Assembly: GCF_947494125.1 (NCBI RefSeq)
Contig: NZ_CANLTU010000001.1
Location: 558,001 to 622,000 of the forward strand
Length of the DNA: 64,000 nucleotides
Direction of reading: 5' to 3'
From: an uncultured Tenacibaculum sp.
GTDB taxonomy: Bacteria; Bacteroidota; Bacteroidia; Flavobacteriales; Flavobacteriaceae
Shown: piece after piece, positions 33,577 to 42,235 of the stretch
Layout of the letters: every line of letters starts with the position of its first letter
Numbering within the stretch: the stretch's first letter is position 1
Notes under the pieces: generated by a model
Told to the model about the DNA's origin: nothing
Database searches by the model: none
Seen by the model: only the letters and a program-made list of their open reading frames with translations
Program-made: the position numbers and the translations under genes

Positions 33577-33915
33577 ATGGGTCACGCACACGAATCGAAT
33601 AAAAAAAGAATTTGGATTGTTTTAGCAATCTTAACAATTATAACAACTGTTGAAGTTGGGTTAGGTATTGTTAAACCAGCATCATTGCATTTACATGGAT
33701 GGGGAACTAGTTGGTTAAACTGGATTTTCATTATCTTAACAATAGCGAAAGCATATTATATTGCATGGGCATTTATGCACTTAGAAGCAGAAAAAACTTG
33801 GTTTAGAAGAGCCATTGTTTGGACAGCTGTATTCTTAATATCATACTTGTTATTCATTGTATTGATAGAAGGAGATTATTTACACGAAACATTAGCGCCA
33901 TTAGTAAAATGGTAA
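33577..33915 (+). CDS. Cytochrome c oxidase subunit IV family protein
   Basis: 112 residues with three hydrophobic helices. The His-rich start MGHAHESNKKRIW and the core AKAYYIAWAFMHLEAEK mark the prokaryotic subunit IV family. It is a small accessory subunit of the terminal oxidase in the inner membrane. Last gene of the oxidase operon before a strong terminator. Subunits I and II are not in this window. Confidence 0.88.
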   Translation: MGHAHESNKKRIWIVLAILTIITTVEVGLGIVKPASLHLHGWGTSWLNWIFIILTIAKAYYIAWAFMHLEAEKTWFRRAIVWTAVFLISYLLFIVLIEGDYLHETLAPLVKW

Positions 33916-33930
33916 TTTTATAAGAATTTA

Positions 33931-33959
33931 AAAAAAGGTGGTTTTAACCACCTTTTTTT
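33931..33959 (+). terminator. Terminator of the oxidase operon
   Basis: Stem AAGGTGGTT / AACCACCTT with a TT loop inside A and T runs, 16 bp after the subunit IV stop. Confidence 0.85.
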
Positions 33960-33978
33960 GTCTTTAATTTATAATAGA

Positions 33979-34659
33979 ATGAAGATTTCAAAAAAACACA
34001 TTGTCTTATTTGCACTGTTTATTGTGCCAGTGTTATTTTATATGTTATTGCAAATTGGGACCCATAATTTTGGGAAATTACCAATAGTAACTAAAGATGT
34101 AATTGATATTTCTTTAATTGATAAAAATTTCACTTTTGATAAAAGAGTTACTGTAGTTTCTTTTTTAGGAAACGATATTGACTTAGCAAAAGGAGAAGTA
34201 TATAATTTAAAGGAAAAAATTTATAATAAATTTTCTAATTATGTGAGTTTTCAGATGATTTCTTTAGTTCATGAGAGTCAAAAAGAAGCTATAGATGATT
34301 TGAAAAAAATGCTAAGCGTTAACACAGATTTAAGTAGATGGAATTTTATTTTTGCTTCTACTGAAGAAATGCAAGCATTACACGAAAGTTTTAAAACTCC
34401 AAATCCTTTGGATGAAAAATTTCATTCGCCAAAAGCTTATATTATAGATAAAGAATATAATTTAAGAAGAGGTAAGTCAACAATTAAAAGTCTAGAAGAT
34501 AAAAATTTATTCGGGTATACCATGAAATCTGTAGCTGAACTTAAAAATGATATGATTGATGATGTAAGTGTTGTTTTAGTGGAGTATAAAATGGCTTTGA
34601 AGAAAAATAACAGAAGTGAAGATAGAAGAACAAATAGCATTTCAAATGAAAAAAAATAA
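33979..34659 (+). CDS. Membrane-anchored SCO-like protein lacking the Cys pair
   Basis: 226 residues from the ATG at 33979; an upstream TTG at 33958 falls in the previous terminator. One TM helix (about 7-25) is followed by a thioredoxin-like region: VTVVSFLGNDIDLAKGEV (about 55-72) stands where SCO proteins have FxxTxCxxxCP, so the copper-binding Cys pair is absent; SPKAYIIDKEYNLRRG near 158 resembles the late SCO strand. It overlaps the true SCO gene by 14 bp. It may be a degenerate SCO-fold helper of oxidase assembly. Function unknown. Confidence 0.65.
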   Translation: MKISKKHIVLFALFIVPVLFYMLLQIGTHNFGKLPIVTKDVIDISLIDKNFTFDKRVTVVSFLGNDIDLAKGEVYNLKEKIYNKFSNYVSFQMISLVHESQKEAIDDLKKMLSVNTDLSRWNFIFASTEEMQALHESFKTPNPLDEKFHSPKAYIIDKEYNLRRGKSTIKSLEDKNLFGYTMKSVAELKNDMIDDVSVVLVEYKMALKKNNRSEDRRTNSISNEKK

Positions 34660-35293
34660 CTATTCATACGTAGGAATTTCGTTTATAATATTATTATTTG
34701 GAATTTATTCGGTACCAAAAATTGTAAAACATTTTCAAAAAGCTGATTTATATAAATATAATAAGGTTCCTGATTTCGAATTCATAAATCAAGATGGAGA
34801 GACTATATCAAATAAAAATTTTGAAGATAAGGTATATGTTGTAGAATTTTTCTTTGCAACCTGTCCAACAATTTGCCCAATAATGAATGCAAGAATGGTA
34901 GAGGTTCAAAATGAGTTTATGGGGAATCCTAACTTTGGAATTGCATCGTTTTCTATAACACCAGAGATAGACACACCAAAGCAATTGAGGGAGTATGCTA
35001 AAAGAAATGGAATAAACCATAAAAATTGGCACATGCTTACAGGGAAATCAGAAGATGTGGTGTACAAGTTATCAAATGAAGGATTTAAATTGTTTGTAGG
35101 GAAAGGAGAGGTTTCTCATGGAGGATTTGAGCACTCAGGCTTATTTGCTTTAGTAGACAAAGATGGATATATCTGCTCACGTTATGATGAACATGGGAAT
35201 CCAATAGGGTATTATAGAGCGTTAGAAGAACATGGTTTCGGAAATCAAATTCAAGAATTAAAAGAAGACATAAAGTTATTATTAAAAGAGTAA
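34646..35293 (+). CDS. SCO1/SenC family copper chaperone
   Basis: 215 residues from the ATG at 34646 (an in-frame GTG at 34616 would lengthen it by ten). A TM anchor at about 8-26 is followed by a thioredoxin fold with Cys73 and Cys77 in FFATCPTICPIMN and the third ligand His163 in FEHSGLFALVD. It delivers copper to the CuA site of oxidase subunit II in the periplasm. Its place beside the oxidase subunits and DUF420 protein fits this. The next gene starts 1 bp after its stop. Confidence 0.93.
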   Translation: MKKNNYSYVGISFIILLFGIYSVPKIVKHFQKADLYKYNKVPDFEFINQDGETISNKNFEDKVYVVEFFFATCPTICPIMNARMVEVQNEFMGNPNFGIASFSITPEIDTPKQLREYAKRNGINHKNWHMLTGKSEDVVYKLSNEGFKLFVGKGEVSHGGFEHSGLFALVDKDGYICSRYDEHGNPIGYYRALEEHGFGNQIQELKEDIKLLLKE

Positions 35294-35294
35294 T

Positions 35295-35816
35295 ATGAGT
35301 GTTGAAGAAAAAAAATATAAAAGATTTATTACAATAGTGTCTATTGTAATACCATTGGCAGTAGCAGCTTTATTTGGAGTCAAAATACCTAATGTAGAAC
35401 CTTTAAGCTTTTTACCTCCTATATATGCAAGTATAAATGGGCTAACAGCAGTATTACTTATAGCATCGGTGGTAGCCATTAAAAAAGGAAATAAAAAATT
35501 ACACGAGCAATTAAATACAACAGCAATAGTGTGTTCGGCGTTGTTTTTAGTAATGTATGTAGCATATCATATGACTTCAGATTCAACAAAGTTTGGAGGG
35601 GAAGGGATAATAAAATATGTATATCTATTTATTTTATTAACGCATATAGTATTGTCTATAATAGTTATTCCTTTTGTGTTAATTACTTTTATGAGAGCAC
35701 GTTTAGGGAAGTTTCCTGAGCATAAAAAAATAGCTAAAATTACATTCCCTTTGTGGTTGTATGTAGCCGTAACAGGAGTAGTAGTGTATTTAATGATATC
35801 ACCATATTATGTTTAA
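35295..35816 (+). CDS. DUF420 membrane protein
   Basis: 173 residues with five hydrophobic helices and conserved His at NKKLHEQLNTTA, VAYHMTSD, LLTHIVLS and FPEHKKIAKITFPLWLYV. DUF420 proteins resemble the CtaM/YozB oxidase maturation factors and occur with heme-copper oxidases. An assembly role in the inner membrane is inferred. It overlaps the following small gene by 8 bp. Confidence 0.85.
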   Translation: MSVEEKKYKRFITIVSIVIPLAVAALFGVKIPNVEPLSFLPPIYASINGLTAVLLIASVVAIKKGNKKLHEQLNTTAIVCSALFLVMYVAYHMTSDSTKFGGEGIIKYVYLFILLTHIVLSIIVIPFVLITFMRARLGKFPEHKKIAKITFPLWLYVAVTGVVVYLMISPYYV

Positions 35817-36021
35817 AAAGCTTATTGTAATAATAGTATTATTAGTCTCTGTAAACGGGGTAGCACAATGTGCAATGTGTAAAGCTGTGGTAGAAGGAGG
35901 AAATGAATCGATGGCAGAAGGAGTTAATAATGGAATAACATATTTAATGGTGTTTCCTTATATCTTAGTAGGATTATTATTTTATTTTATATACCGTCAT
36001 AAAAAGGCTTCAAAAAATTAA
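35809..36021 (+). CDS. Small membrane protein with CxxC
   Basis: 70 residues: a signal-like N-terminal helix (LIVIIVLLVSVNGVAQ) followed by Cys-Ala-Met-Cys, a polar loop, then a second TM helix (YLMVFPYILVGLLFYFIY) and a basic tail. It overlaps the DUF420 gene and so belongs to the oxidase assembly set. The CxxC could bind copper or heme or act as a thiol carrier; this is a guess. No named family is recalled with certainty. Confidence 0.7.
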   Translation: MFKKLIVIIVLLVSVNGVAQCAMCKAVVEGGNESMAEGVNNGITYLMVFPYILVGLLFYFIYRHKKASKN

Positions 36022-36238
36022 CAGTCCAATAAGAGTTTTTTTTTGTAACATATTCTATTTTTAGTCGTCATATAAAAACAGTAAAAAAAATTGTTCGGTT
36101 TTGACTATAATAATGTTCAGAATCAAACAGTTAAAAGAAATTGAAAAATAGGTAACAGATTAGTTTTCAAAAAGTTGTCTTTTTATTCTTTTTTGGAACA
36201 CCAATTGACAAACTATAATAAACAAAAAAATACTCGTC

Positions 36239-37600
36239 TTGAAAACAAAAATTGTACTATTAGGAGCTTTATTTATCTCACTAGCAAGTTTTTCTCAAAA
36301 ACAATGGACACTTAAAGAATGCGTTGATCATGCTTTAAAAAACAACATTACAGTTAAGCAGAACGAACTTAGTGTTCAATTAGCTGAAAAAGATGTTGCC
36401 ATTACGAAAGGAAATTTTTTACCTGATTTAACAGGTTCAGCTTCGCAAAGATTGAATTTTGGATCTTTTATTGGTCAAAGTGGTTCTAGAATCTCTAGAG
36501 ATACAAGAGGTAATAGCTTTGGTTTAAACTCTAATACGACCATATTTAATGGGTATAGAAACTTAAATACTTATAAGCAAGCGAAGCTTGGAGTTGAAAG
36601 TGCTAATTTAGATTTAGAATTTATAAAAAATGATATTTCATTGCGAGTAGTTAATACATATCTTAATGTACTATTTGCAAAAGAAAATTTATCTGTAGCA
36701 CTAATACAATCTGAGATTAGTAAAAAACAAATAGATAGAGCAAAAGCACAGTTTGAAGCAGGAGCAATACCAAAAGGAGATTTGTTAAATGTGCAATCTA
36801 CAGCAACTAATGATCTTCAAAATGTTGTTACACAAGAGAATAGTTTAAATTTAGCATTGTTAAATTTATCTCAATTATTACAGGTTTCAAGTCAAGGTTT
36901 TGAGGTTGCTAAAATGGACGTAGGTTCACCTTCAGCAGCATTATTATATAGTGATTCAAAAACAGTTTATGAAAAAGCTTTAACAAACAGACCAGAAATA
37001 GCGAAAGCTAAACTGAATTTAACGAATGCGGATTTAAATATTAAAATAGCAAAAAGCTCGTTTTTACCATCATTATCATTTAATGCTGGAGTTAATACAT
37101 CTTATCAAACAGTTTTGGGAGAAAAAGATATTATTAATTTCCAAAATCCAGATGGAACAATTGGATCAAGAACAAATAGGTTCTTTACACAATTAAGTGA
37201 TAACCTTGGGTATGGATTTAGCTTAAATTTAAATGTGCCGATATTTAACCGTTTTCAAACAAAAAATAGAGTTGTAAAATCAATTATAAATAAAGAGCAA
37301 AGTGAACTTACTTTAGAAAGTGAAAAGCTAAAATTAGAACAACAAATTGAAACTTCGTTTTTAGATGCAAAAGCTGCAGCTAAAACTTTTGAAGCAGCTG
37401 AGATCTCATTAGAAGCACAAAAGGAGGCTTTTAAAAACGCGCAAGTAAGTTACGATTATGGTTCTATGACACAGTTTGATTTTGATCAAGTACGTAATCG
37501 TTTAGTAAATGCAGAAGGAGCAATGATTAGAGCTAAATACGATTATGTATTTAAGACAAAAGTATTAAAGTTCTATTTCGGAGAATCGATAGTAGACTAA
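36239..37600 (+). CDS. TolC family outer-membrane efflux protein
   Basis: 453 residues with a signal peptide ending near LASFSQ. Two homologous OEP halves with long coiled-coil helices are visible: WTLKECVDHALKNNITVKQN near 24, LKLEQQIETSFLDAKAAAKT near 360 and QVSYDYGSMTQFDFDQVRNR near 408. It forms the trimeric outer-membrane channel of efflux or type I secretion. The start is TTG at 36239. No membrane-fusion or RND gene follows in this window, so it either serves partners encoded elsewhere or acts alone. The 217-bp gap before it shows no gene. Confidence 0.9.
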   Translation: MKTKIVLLGALFISLASFSQKQWTLKECVDHALKNNITVKQNELSVQLAEKDVAITKGNFLPDLTGSASQRLNFGSFIGQSGSRISRDTRGNSFGLNSNTTIFNGYRNLNTYKQAKLGVESANLDLEFIKNDISLRVVNTYLNVLFAKENLSVALIQSEISKKQIDRAKAQFEAGAIPKGDLLNVQSTATNDLQNVVTQENSLNLALLNLSQLLQVSSQGFEVAKMDVGSPSAALLYSDSKTVYEKALTNRPEIAKAKLNLTNADLNIKIAKSSFLPSLSFNAGVNTSYQTVLGEKDIINFQNPDGTIGSRTNRFFTQLSDNLGYGFSLNLNVPIFNRFQTKNRVVKSIINKEQSELTLESEKLKLEQQIETSFLDAKAAAKTFEAAEISLEAQKEAFKNAQVSYDYGSMTQFDFDQVRNRLVNAEGAMIRAKYDYVFKTKVLKFYFGESIVD

Positions 37601-37620
37601 TTAAAAAAATAGATAAAATA

Positions 37621-37656
37621 GAAAACCTCGTTAATTTTTAATTAACGAGGTTTTTC
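37621..37656 (+). terminator. Terminator of the tolC-like gene
   Basis: Stem AAAACCTCGTTAAT / ATTAACGAGGTTTT around TTTTTA, followed by T residues; 20 bp after the stop. Confidence 0.85.
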
Positions 37657-37665
37657 ATTATAATG

Positions 37666-37673
37666 TATCTTTG
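37666..37673 (+). promoter_or_regulatory. -7 box of tsaB
   Basis: TATCTTTG matches TAnnTTTG. It covers an upstream ATG at 37663, which therefore cannot be the translation start, and supports the TTG at 37693. Confidence 0.55.
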
Positions 37674-37692
37674 CAAAAAAAGTATTTTTAGT

Positions 37693-38370
37693 TTGGCATT
37701 AATCTTAAATATAGAAACAGCTACCAAAAACTGTTCAGTGAGTATAGCAGAAAACGGAAAAGTTTTAGCAATAAGAGAATTAAATGAAGGTAATTATTCT
37801 CATGCAGAAAAATTACATCCTTTTATTCAGGAGGTTTATAATGAATTGAAAATAGATGCAAATAAAATAGATGCAATAGCTGTAAGTAAAGGACCAGGGT
37901 CATATACAGGACTTCGTATAGGAGTTTCAGCAGCAAAAGGACTTAGCTATGCTATAGGCAAGCCTTTAATATCTATAGAGACCTTAAAATCGTTAGCACA
38001 TAGTATAGAGGTTGAAGAAGGAATGATAGTACCGATGATAGATGCACGTAGAATGGAAGTGTATTCAGCAGTATATAATTCATCGTATGAGCAAAAAAGA
38101 GAAATACAAGCAGAAATAATAAATGAAGATTCTTTTAAAGAAGAGTTGTTAAAAGGAAAAGTTTATTTCTTAGGAGACGGAGCAGCCAAATGTAAAGAAA
38201 TAATAGTGCATGAGAATGCAATATTTGTTGAAGGTAAATTTCCATCATCAAAAGAAATGGCTCAATTGAGTTATAGTAAATACAAAAAAAACGACATCGA
38301 AGATGTCGCTTATTTTGAACCTTTTTATTTAAAAGATTTTGTTGCTATTCCAGAAAAGAAAAAAGTTTAA
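37693..38370 (+). CDS. tsaB: tRNA threonylcarbamoyladenosine biosynthesis protein TsaB
   Basis: 225 residues from the TTG at 37693, giving the family-like start MALILNIETATKNCSVS. An in-frame ATG at 37663 lies inside the -7 box and is rejected. TsaB partners TsaD and TsaE to make t6A37 in ANN-decoding tRNAs. The ASKHA fold motif AVSKGPGSYTGLRIGVSAAK near residue 67 is diagnostic. It lacks the metal-binding His pair of TsaD, as expected. It converges on mscS with a 4-bp overlap. Confidence 0.93.
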   Translation: MALILNIETATKNCSVSIAENGKVLAIRELNEGNYSHAEKLHPFIQEVYNELKIDANKIDAIAVSKGPGSYTGLRIGVSAAKGLSYAIGKPLISIETLKSLAHSIEVEEGMIVPMIDARRMEVYSAVYNSSYEQKREIQAEIINEDSFKEELLKGKVYFLGDGAAKCKEIIVHENAIFVEGKFPSSKEMAQLSYSKYKKNDIEDVAYFEPFYLKDFVAIPEKKKV

Positions 38371-39173
38371 CCTTCTTTTTGAATTTCCACTGCATGTGGA
38401 TATGGAATTTCTATACCAGCTTTATCTAAAGCTATTTTTACGTTTTCGGTAGTTTCAAAATAAACATCCCAATAATTAGCTACATCTGTCCAAGGCCTTA
38501 CAGCAAAGTTTACAGAACTGTCTGCTAATTCAGAAACATTTACAGTAGGAGCAGGGTCTTTTAATATTTTAGGGTTTGATGTTAATACGTTCATCAAAAC
38601 TTCTTTAGTTTGTTTAATATCGGCGTCATAAGAAACGCCAAAAGTTAAATCAACTCTTAATTTACCTTCAGCTGTATAATTAATAATGTTACCATTAGAC
38701 AAAGTTCCGTTTGGGATAATAGCTAATTTATTACCAGGTGTGTTTAAATGAGTTGTAAAAACTTGAATTTCTTTTACAGTTCCAGTTATACCTTGTGCTT
38801 CAATTAAGTCACCAATTTTAAAAGGTTTAAAAATCATTATTAAAGCACCTCCAGCAAAGTTAGATAGTGAACCTTGTAAAGCTAAACCAATAGCAAGACC
38901 AGCAGCACCAATAATAGCAGCAAAAGAAGTTGTAGCAACCCCTAAGTTAGAGATTACAGTAACAAATAGTAGGGCTTTTAAAGACCAGCTAACTAAATCA
39001 CCTAAAAACTTTTGTAGCGTAACATCTACATTGCGTTTGTTCATTAGTTTTCTAGAGGCACCAACAATAAATTTAATAATAAATAACCCTACGATTAAAA
39101 TTGCTAAAGCAGTTAATACTTTTGGGGTGTAATCAATTAATAAGCTTTGAAACTTATCTAAATACTCTTTCAT
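38367..39173 (-). CDS. Small-conductance mechanosensitive channel (MscS family)
   Basis: 268 residues. Three TM helices at about 15-120 include the pore-lining Gly/Ala-rich helix AAGLAIGLALQGSLSNFAGG (about 91-110), then the beta domain with FKPFKIGDLIEAQGITGTV and a C-terminal alpha-beta domain ending PYPHAVEIQKEG. It opens on hypo-osmotic shock to release solutes. Length matches the minimal MscS (286 in E. coli). Monocistronic. Confidence 0.95.
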   Translation of the reverse strand: MKEYLDKFQSLLIDYTPKVLTALAILIVGLFIIKFIVGASRKLMNKRNVDVTLQKFLGDLVSWSLKALLFVTVISNLGVATTSFAAIIGAAGLAIGLALQGSLSNFAGGALIMIFKPFKIGDLIEAQGITGTVKEIQVFTTHLNTPGNKLAIIPNGTLSNGNIINYTAEGKLRVDLTFGVSYDADIKQTKEVLMNVLTSNPKILKDPAPTVNVSELADSSVNFAVRPWTDVANYWDVYFETTENVKIALDKAGIEIPYPHAVEIQKEG

Positions 39174-39237
39174 GTTTAAGTTTTTAAAAAATTAATAAAA
39201 AGTGAGTAGCGTTAGTTTTTTAAAAAGTATGGCAAAT

Positions 39238-39591
39238 TTACAGCAACAATAACAATATACCTATTAAAGAAGGTATAGATTGCACAAAGAATATTCTAGG
39301 TTTTTTGGTAGAATATGCCCCGTAAACACCAGCAATAAAAACACAACATAAAAAGAAAAGAGCAACATCTGTTTTTTCAGAAAGTAACGACCAGATTAAA
39401 CCAGCAGCTAGAAAACCATTGTATAAACCTTGATTCGCCGCAAGAACTTTAGTTTCCTCTGCAAATTCTTTTGATTTTAATCCAAAAGTTTTTATCCCTT
39501 TAGGTTTTGTCCATAAAACCATTTCTAAAATAACGATATAAATGTGAATTAAGGCTACAAGAGCAATGAAAAATAGCTGAAAATAGGTCAT
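39238..39591 (-). CDS. DUF1304 family membrane protein
   Basis: 117 residues with four hydrophobic helices. Family features include HIYIVILEMVLWTKPKGIKTFG near the start (shown here only in part as IVILEMVLW), NQGLYNGFLAAGLIW near 54 and a C-terminal SIPSLIGILLLLL. Function unknown; inner membrane. It stands alone. The 237-bp gap 39592-39828 after its start shows only A/T-rich sequence and the dodecin terminator. Confidence 0.88.
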   Translation of the reverse strand: MTYFQLFFIALVALIHIYIVILEMVLWTKPKGIKTFGLKSKEFAEETKVLAANQGLYNGFLAAGLIWSLLSEKTDVALFFLCCVFIAGVYGAYSTKKPRIFFVQSIPSLIGILLLLL

Positions 39592-39777
39592 TATTATTTG
39601 TTTTAAGTTGATTAATTGTGGCTTTAGAACTTTTAGTTGCTAAATTTTTTAATATTATTTACACAAACATATATAAAAAATTAATCTTTATAGAATGATT
39701 CTTAAAACATACTTTTCTCTACATATAAAAGTTAAAAGGAAAAAGTACTAGAATCGATGTAAATTTGTTTGCAATAA

Positions 39778-39807
39778 AAAAACGATATTGAAAACAATAT
39801 CGTTTTA
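39778..39807 (-). terminator. Terminator of the dodecin gene
   Basis: Stem AAACGATATTG / CAATATCGTTT with loop AAAA; on the - strand it runs into T residues. 20 bp after the dodecin stop. Confidence 0.8.
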
Positions 39808-39828
39808 TAGTAGTTAGTTAATATATGG

Positions 39829-40029
39829 TTACTTTACTTCGAAAGTAACTTTTAAGTTTACTCTAAATTCAGTTACCTCATCATTATTTACCACAACGCT
39901 TTGCGATTGGACAAAAGCAGATTTAATACCTTTAATAGACTTAGAAGCTTGTTCAATACCTTTTTTGGTGGCATCTTCCCAGCTTTTTTCTGAATTCGCT
40001 AAAATCTCGATAACTTTCATTACTGCCAT
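39829..40029 (-). CDS. Dodecin family flavin-binding protein
   Basis: 66 residues. Dodecins assemble into hollow dodecamers that store or buffer flavins (or CoA in some). The start AVMKVIEILANSEKSWEDAT, the helix KGIEQASKSIKGIKSAFVQS and the strand EFRVNLKVTFEV match the family in full. Small calcium-regulated dodecins in Bacteroidota look the same. Cytoplasmic, monocistronic. Confidence 0.9.
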   Translation of the reverse strand: MAVMKVIEILANSEKSWEDATKKGIEQASKSIKGIKSAFVQSQSVVVNNDEVTEFRVNLKVTFEVK

Positions 40030-40162
40030 AATAATTTTTTTAAATGATTAATACCATATAAATATACTCATTTTTGAATTGTTTTTTTAAGAATCTAAAT
40101 GAGAATAAACTCCAATGTTAAATTAATGTTACGCAAATGTTTCAAATATGTAAATTTTTTTA

Positions 40163-40170
40163 TATATTTG
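40163..40170 (+). promoter_or_regulatory. -7 box of the small YwqK-like gene
   Basis: TATATTTG matches TAnnTTTG, 32 bp before the ATG at 40203. It rules out an upstream in-frame start at 40137. Confidence 0.5.
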
Positions 40171-40202
40171 GAATACTAGTAGTTAACCCTAAAAGTTTAC
40201 AT

Positions 40203-40550
40203 ATGAAGAAATTAATAATAGCCGCTTGTATTTTATCAATATCATTTTTACAAGCTCAAAATACAGAACCAAAATTTGAGAAATCAGGAGATTTAGTTAA
40301 AGCAACTTATTTCTACAAGGATGGTAAAGTAAAAGAGCAAGGTTTCTTTAAAAATAAGAAGCTAACAGGGACATGGATTTCTTTTGATACAAAAGGAAAT
40401 AAAACAGCAATTGCACATTATAATGCAGGAAAGAAAACAGGTAAATGGTTTATCTGGAAAGAAGAAGGTTTAACAGAAATAGACTATAGTAATAATGTTA
40501 TTGCAAGTGTGCAAACTTGGAAAGAAGAAACTAAAATGGCTATTAAATAG
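40203..40550 (+). CDS. Small secreted YwqK/MORN_2-repeat protein
   Basis: 115 residues from the ATG at 40203 with a signal peptide (LIIAACILSISFLQAQ). Three MORN_2-like units follow: KATYFYKDGKVKEQGFFKNK, LTGTWISFDTKGNKTAIAHY and KTGKWFIWKEEG. It is a miniature version of the repeat region in the large protein at 22182. Probably periplasmic. Function unknown; the YwqK antitoxin label is not proof. It converges on the RNase H gene through a shared terminator. Confidence 0.8.
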   Translation: MKKLIIAACILSISFLQAQNTEPKFEKSGDLVKATYFYKDGKVKEQGFFKNKKLTGTWISFDTKGNKTAIAHYNAGKKTGKWFIWKEEGLTEIDYSNNVIASVQTWKEETKMAIK

Positions 40551-40573
40551 TCTTGGGAGATTAAATGAAATAC

Positions 40574-40612
40574 AAAACCGAGTATATGTTCTATCTATAT
40601 ACTCGGTTTTTT
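40574..40612. terminator. Bidirectional terminator
   Basis: Stem AAAACCGAGTATAT / ATATACTCGGTTTT with loop GTTCTATCT, between the YwqK-like gene (+) and the RNase H gene (-). Confidence 0.8.
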
Positions 40613-41249
40613 ATTTTCTTCCAAAATCAGCAGGAATTTCTCCCCAAGCTTTAGTTTCCCATTTTAATATAGGGTTTTTAAAAGAGTTTTCTTTTAGCCA
40701 TTTTTCGGCACGTTTAATTAAATCTAAGATATCTTTGTTTCTTTGATCAAAAACAACATTGGTTCTACATTGTTTTTTCTTAACCCAACTCATTGCAATT
40801 TTAGAATCCGAATAAATAGGAAGTTCATGCATATTCTTACTTTTTAATAAAGCAATACCATGCACTAAAGCTAAAAACTCACCAATATTATTGGTACCAT
40901 TATTAAAAGGCCCCATTTTAAAAATTTCTTTTTTACTATGAGTCAAAACACCACGGTATTCCATTTTTCCAGGATTACCAGCACAAGCAGCATCAACAGA
41001 AATACTTTCTAAAAGAGGCGTGCCATATTTAGCTTTTTCAACAGAAGATAAAACAACTTTTTTAGTGTCCTTTCCTTTGTATTCATGATAGCTTTTAGTA
41101 AAAGCTATTTCAGCTTCTTTTTTATCTATAAAAGCTTTGTATTGGGCTCCTTCAAAACCAGTAATTTGTTTTTTACAAGTATCCCAAGAAGTAAAAATAC
41201 CTTTTTTCTTGCCCTGCCAAACAACGTAGTATTTCTTTTTTTTAGACAT
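40611..41249 (-). CDS. rnhA: Ribonuclease H with viroplasmin domain
   Basis: 212 residues. An N-terminal viroplasmin/hybrid-binding domain (KKYYVVWQGKKKGIFTSWDT) that grips RNA-DNA hybrids is joined to an RNase HI domain. The catalytic acidic residues are in SVDAACAGNPG (near 84), NIGEFLALVHG (near 121), YSDSKIAMSW (near 145) and the late FDQRNKD. It removes RNA from RNA-DNA hybrids. It overlaps purN by 8 bp on the same strand. Confidence 0.9.
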   Translation of the reverse strand: MSKKKKYYVVWQGKKKGIFTSWDTCKKQITGFEGAQYKAFIDKKEAEIAFTKSYHEYKGKDTKKVVLSSVEKAKYGTPLLESISVDAACAGNPGKMEYRGVLTHSKKEIFKMGPFNNGTNNIGEFLALVHGIALLKSKNMHELPIYSDSKIAMSWVKKKQCRTNVVFDQRNKDILDLIKRAEKWLKENSFKNPILKWETKAWGEIPADFGRK

Positions 41250-41811
41250 TCTTTAAAATTACTTCTTCAATTGTTTTTGGAAAATGTTCATATTCTAAAG
41301 TATGAATTTTTTCAGCAATATTTTCAGGGGAATCATTATTTGTAAGAGCAGTTTTAGCTTGAAAAATAATAGCTCCTTCATCGTAATTCTCATTCACATA
41401 ATGAATTGTAATGCCTGTTTCTGTTTCATTATTTTCTTTCACAGCTTTATGAACATTCATGCCATACATGCCTTTTCCGCCATATTTAGGTAGTAAAGCT
41501 GGATGAATATTTATAATTTTATTAGGAAAAGCTTCAACAATCTTAGCAGGAATGCGCCATAAGAACCCCGCAAGAACAATTATGTCAGCTTCAACTTGTA
41601 AAAAAGTTAAAACGGTGTCATCTTTTGTAAAGCTCTCTTTGTCAAAGAGTGAGGCGTCTACGTTTAGTCGCTCGCAACGATCAAAAACTTTGGCATGTTC
41701 ATTGTTAGACAGCACGTGAGTAACAGAGGCAATTTTAGAAGATTTGAAGTGTTTAATGATGTTTTCGGCATTGGATCCGGAGCCAGAAGCAAAAATTACG
41801 ATACGTTTCAT
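41242..41811 (-). CDS. purN: Phosphoribosylglycinamide formyltransferase
   Basis: 189 residues from the ATG at 41811, which gives the usual start MKRIVIFASGSGSNAEN; a longer frame from 41889 adds a non-conserved 26-residue leader. It transfers formyl from 10-formyl-THF to GAR, step three of purine synthesis. The catalytic motif NIHPALLPKYGGKGMYG (about 99-115) carries Asn and His, and the Asp is in NYDEGAIIFQ (about 139). Followed by the RNase H gene with an 8-bp overlap. Confidence 0.95.
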   Translation of the reverse strand: MKRIVIFASGSGSNAENIIKHFKSSKIASVTHVLSNNEHAKVFDRCERLNVDASLFDKESFTKDDTVLTFLQVEADIIVLAGFLWRIPAKIVEAFPNKIINIHPALLPKYGGKGMYGMNVHKAVKENNETETGITIHYVNENYDEGAIIFQAKTALTNNDSPENIAEKIHTLEYEHFPKTIEEVILKNV

Positions 41812-41952
41812 GTTAAAATTTAGTTGTTTTGTTACTGCAAAAAAAAGAATAATTATTAACAACGGTGGTGTTTGTAGCGAAATATTCAAGTATTTTTTTT
41901 ATTTTAGACATCACATTTTTGAGCAAAAGTTAGAATTAATAACTAAGATTTG

Positions 41953-41960
41953 TATTTTTG
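41953..41960 (+). promoter_or_regulatory. -7 box of acpP
   Basis: TATTTTTG matches TAnnTTTG, 31 bp before the acpP ATG. Confidence 0.5.
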
Positions 41961-41991
41961 CCTCGATTTTAAATTTTAAAACAAACAAATT

Positions 41992-42228
41992 ATGTCAGAC
42001 ATTGCATCAAGAGTAAAAGCAATTATCGTAGACAAGTTAGGAGTAGACGATAACGAAGTAACTAACGAAGCAAGCTTCACAAACGATTTAGGAGCAGATT
42101 CATTAGATACTGTTGAGTTAATCATGGAATTCGAAAAAGAATTTGATATTCAGATTCCAGATGATCAAGCAGAAAACATTGGTACTGTAGGTCAAGCGGT
42201 TAGCTATATAGAAGACGCAAAAAAATAA
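41992..42228 (+). CDS. acpP: Acyl carrier protein
   Basis: 78 residues, acidic four-helix protein that carries acyl chains during fatty acid synthesis. Ser37 in [11 protein letters not shown] takes the 4'-phosphopantetheine arm. It is 7 bp upstream of fabF and in the conserved acpP-fabF-rnc order, so it is probably the highly expressed first gene of that operon. Confidence 0.98.
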   Translation: MSDIASRVKAIIVDKLGVDDNEVTNEASFTNDLGADSLDTVELIMEFEKEFDIQIPDDQAENIGTVGQAVSYIEDAKK

Positions 42229-42235
42229 GATTTAT

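Noticed and set aside
37663..37692. Upstream ATG start for tsaB
   Set aside because: Covered by the -7 box, and the family N terminus begins at the TTG codon 37693.
41812..41889. N-terminal extension of purN
   Set aside because: The conserved protein starts at MKRIVIFASGSGSN; the extra 26 codons do not look like PurN or a targeting signal needed there.
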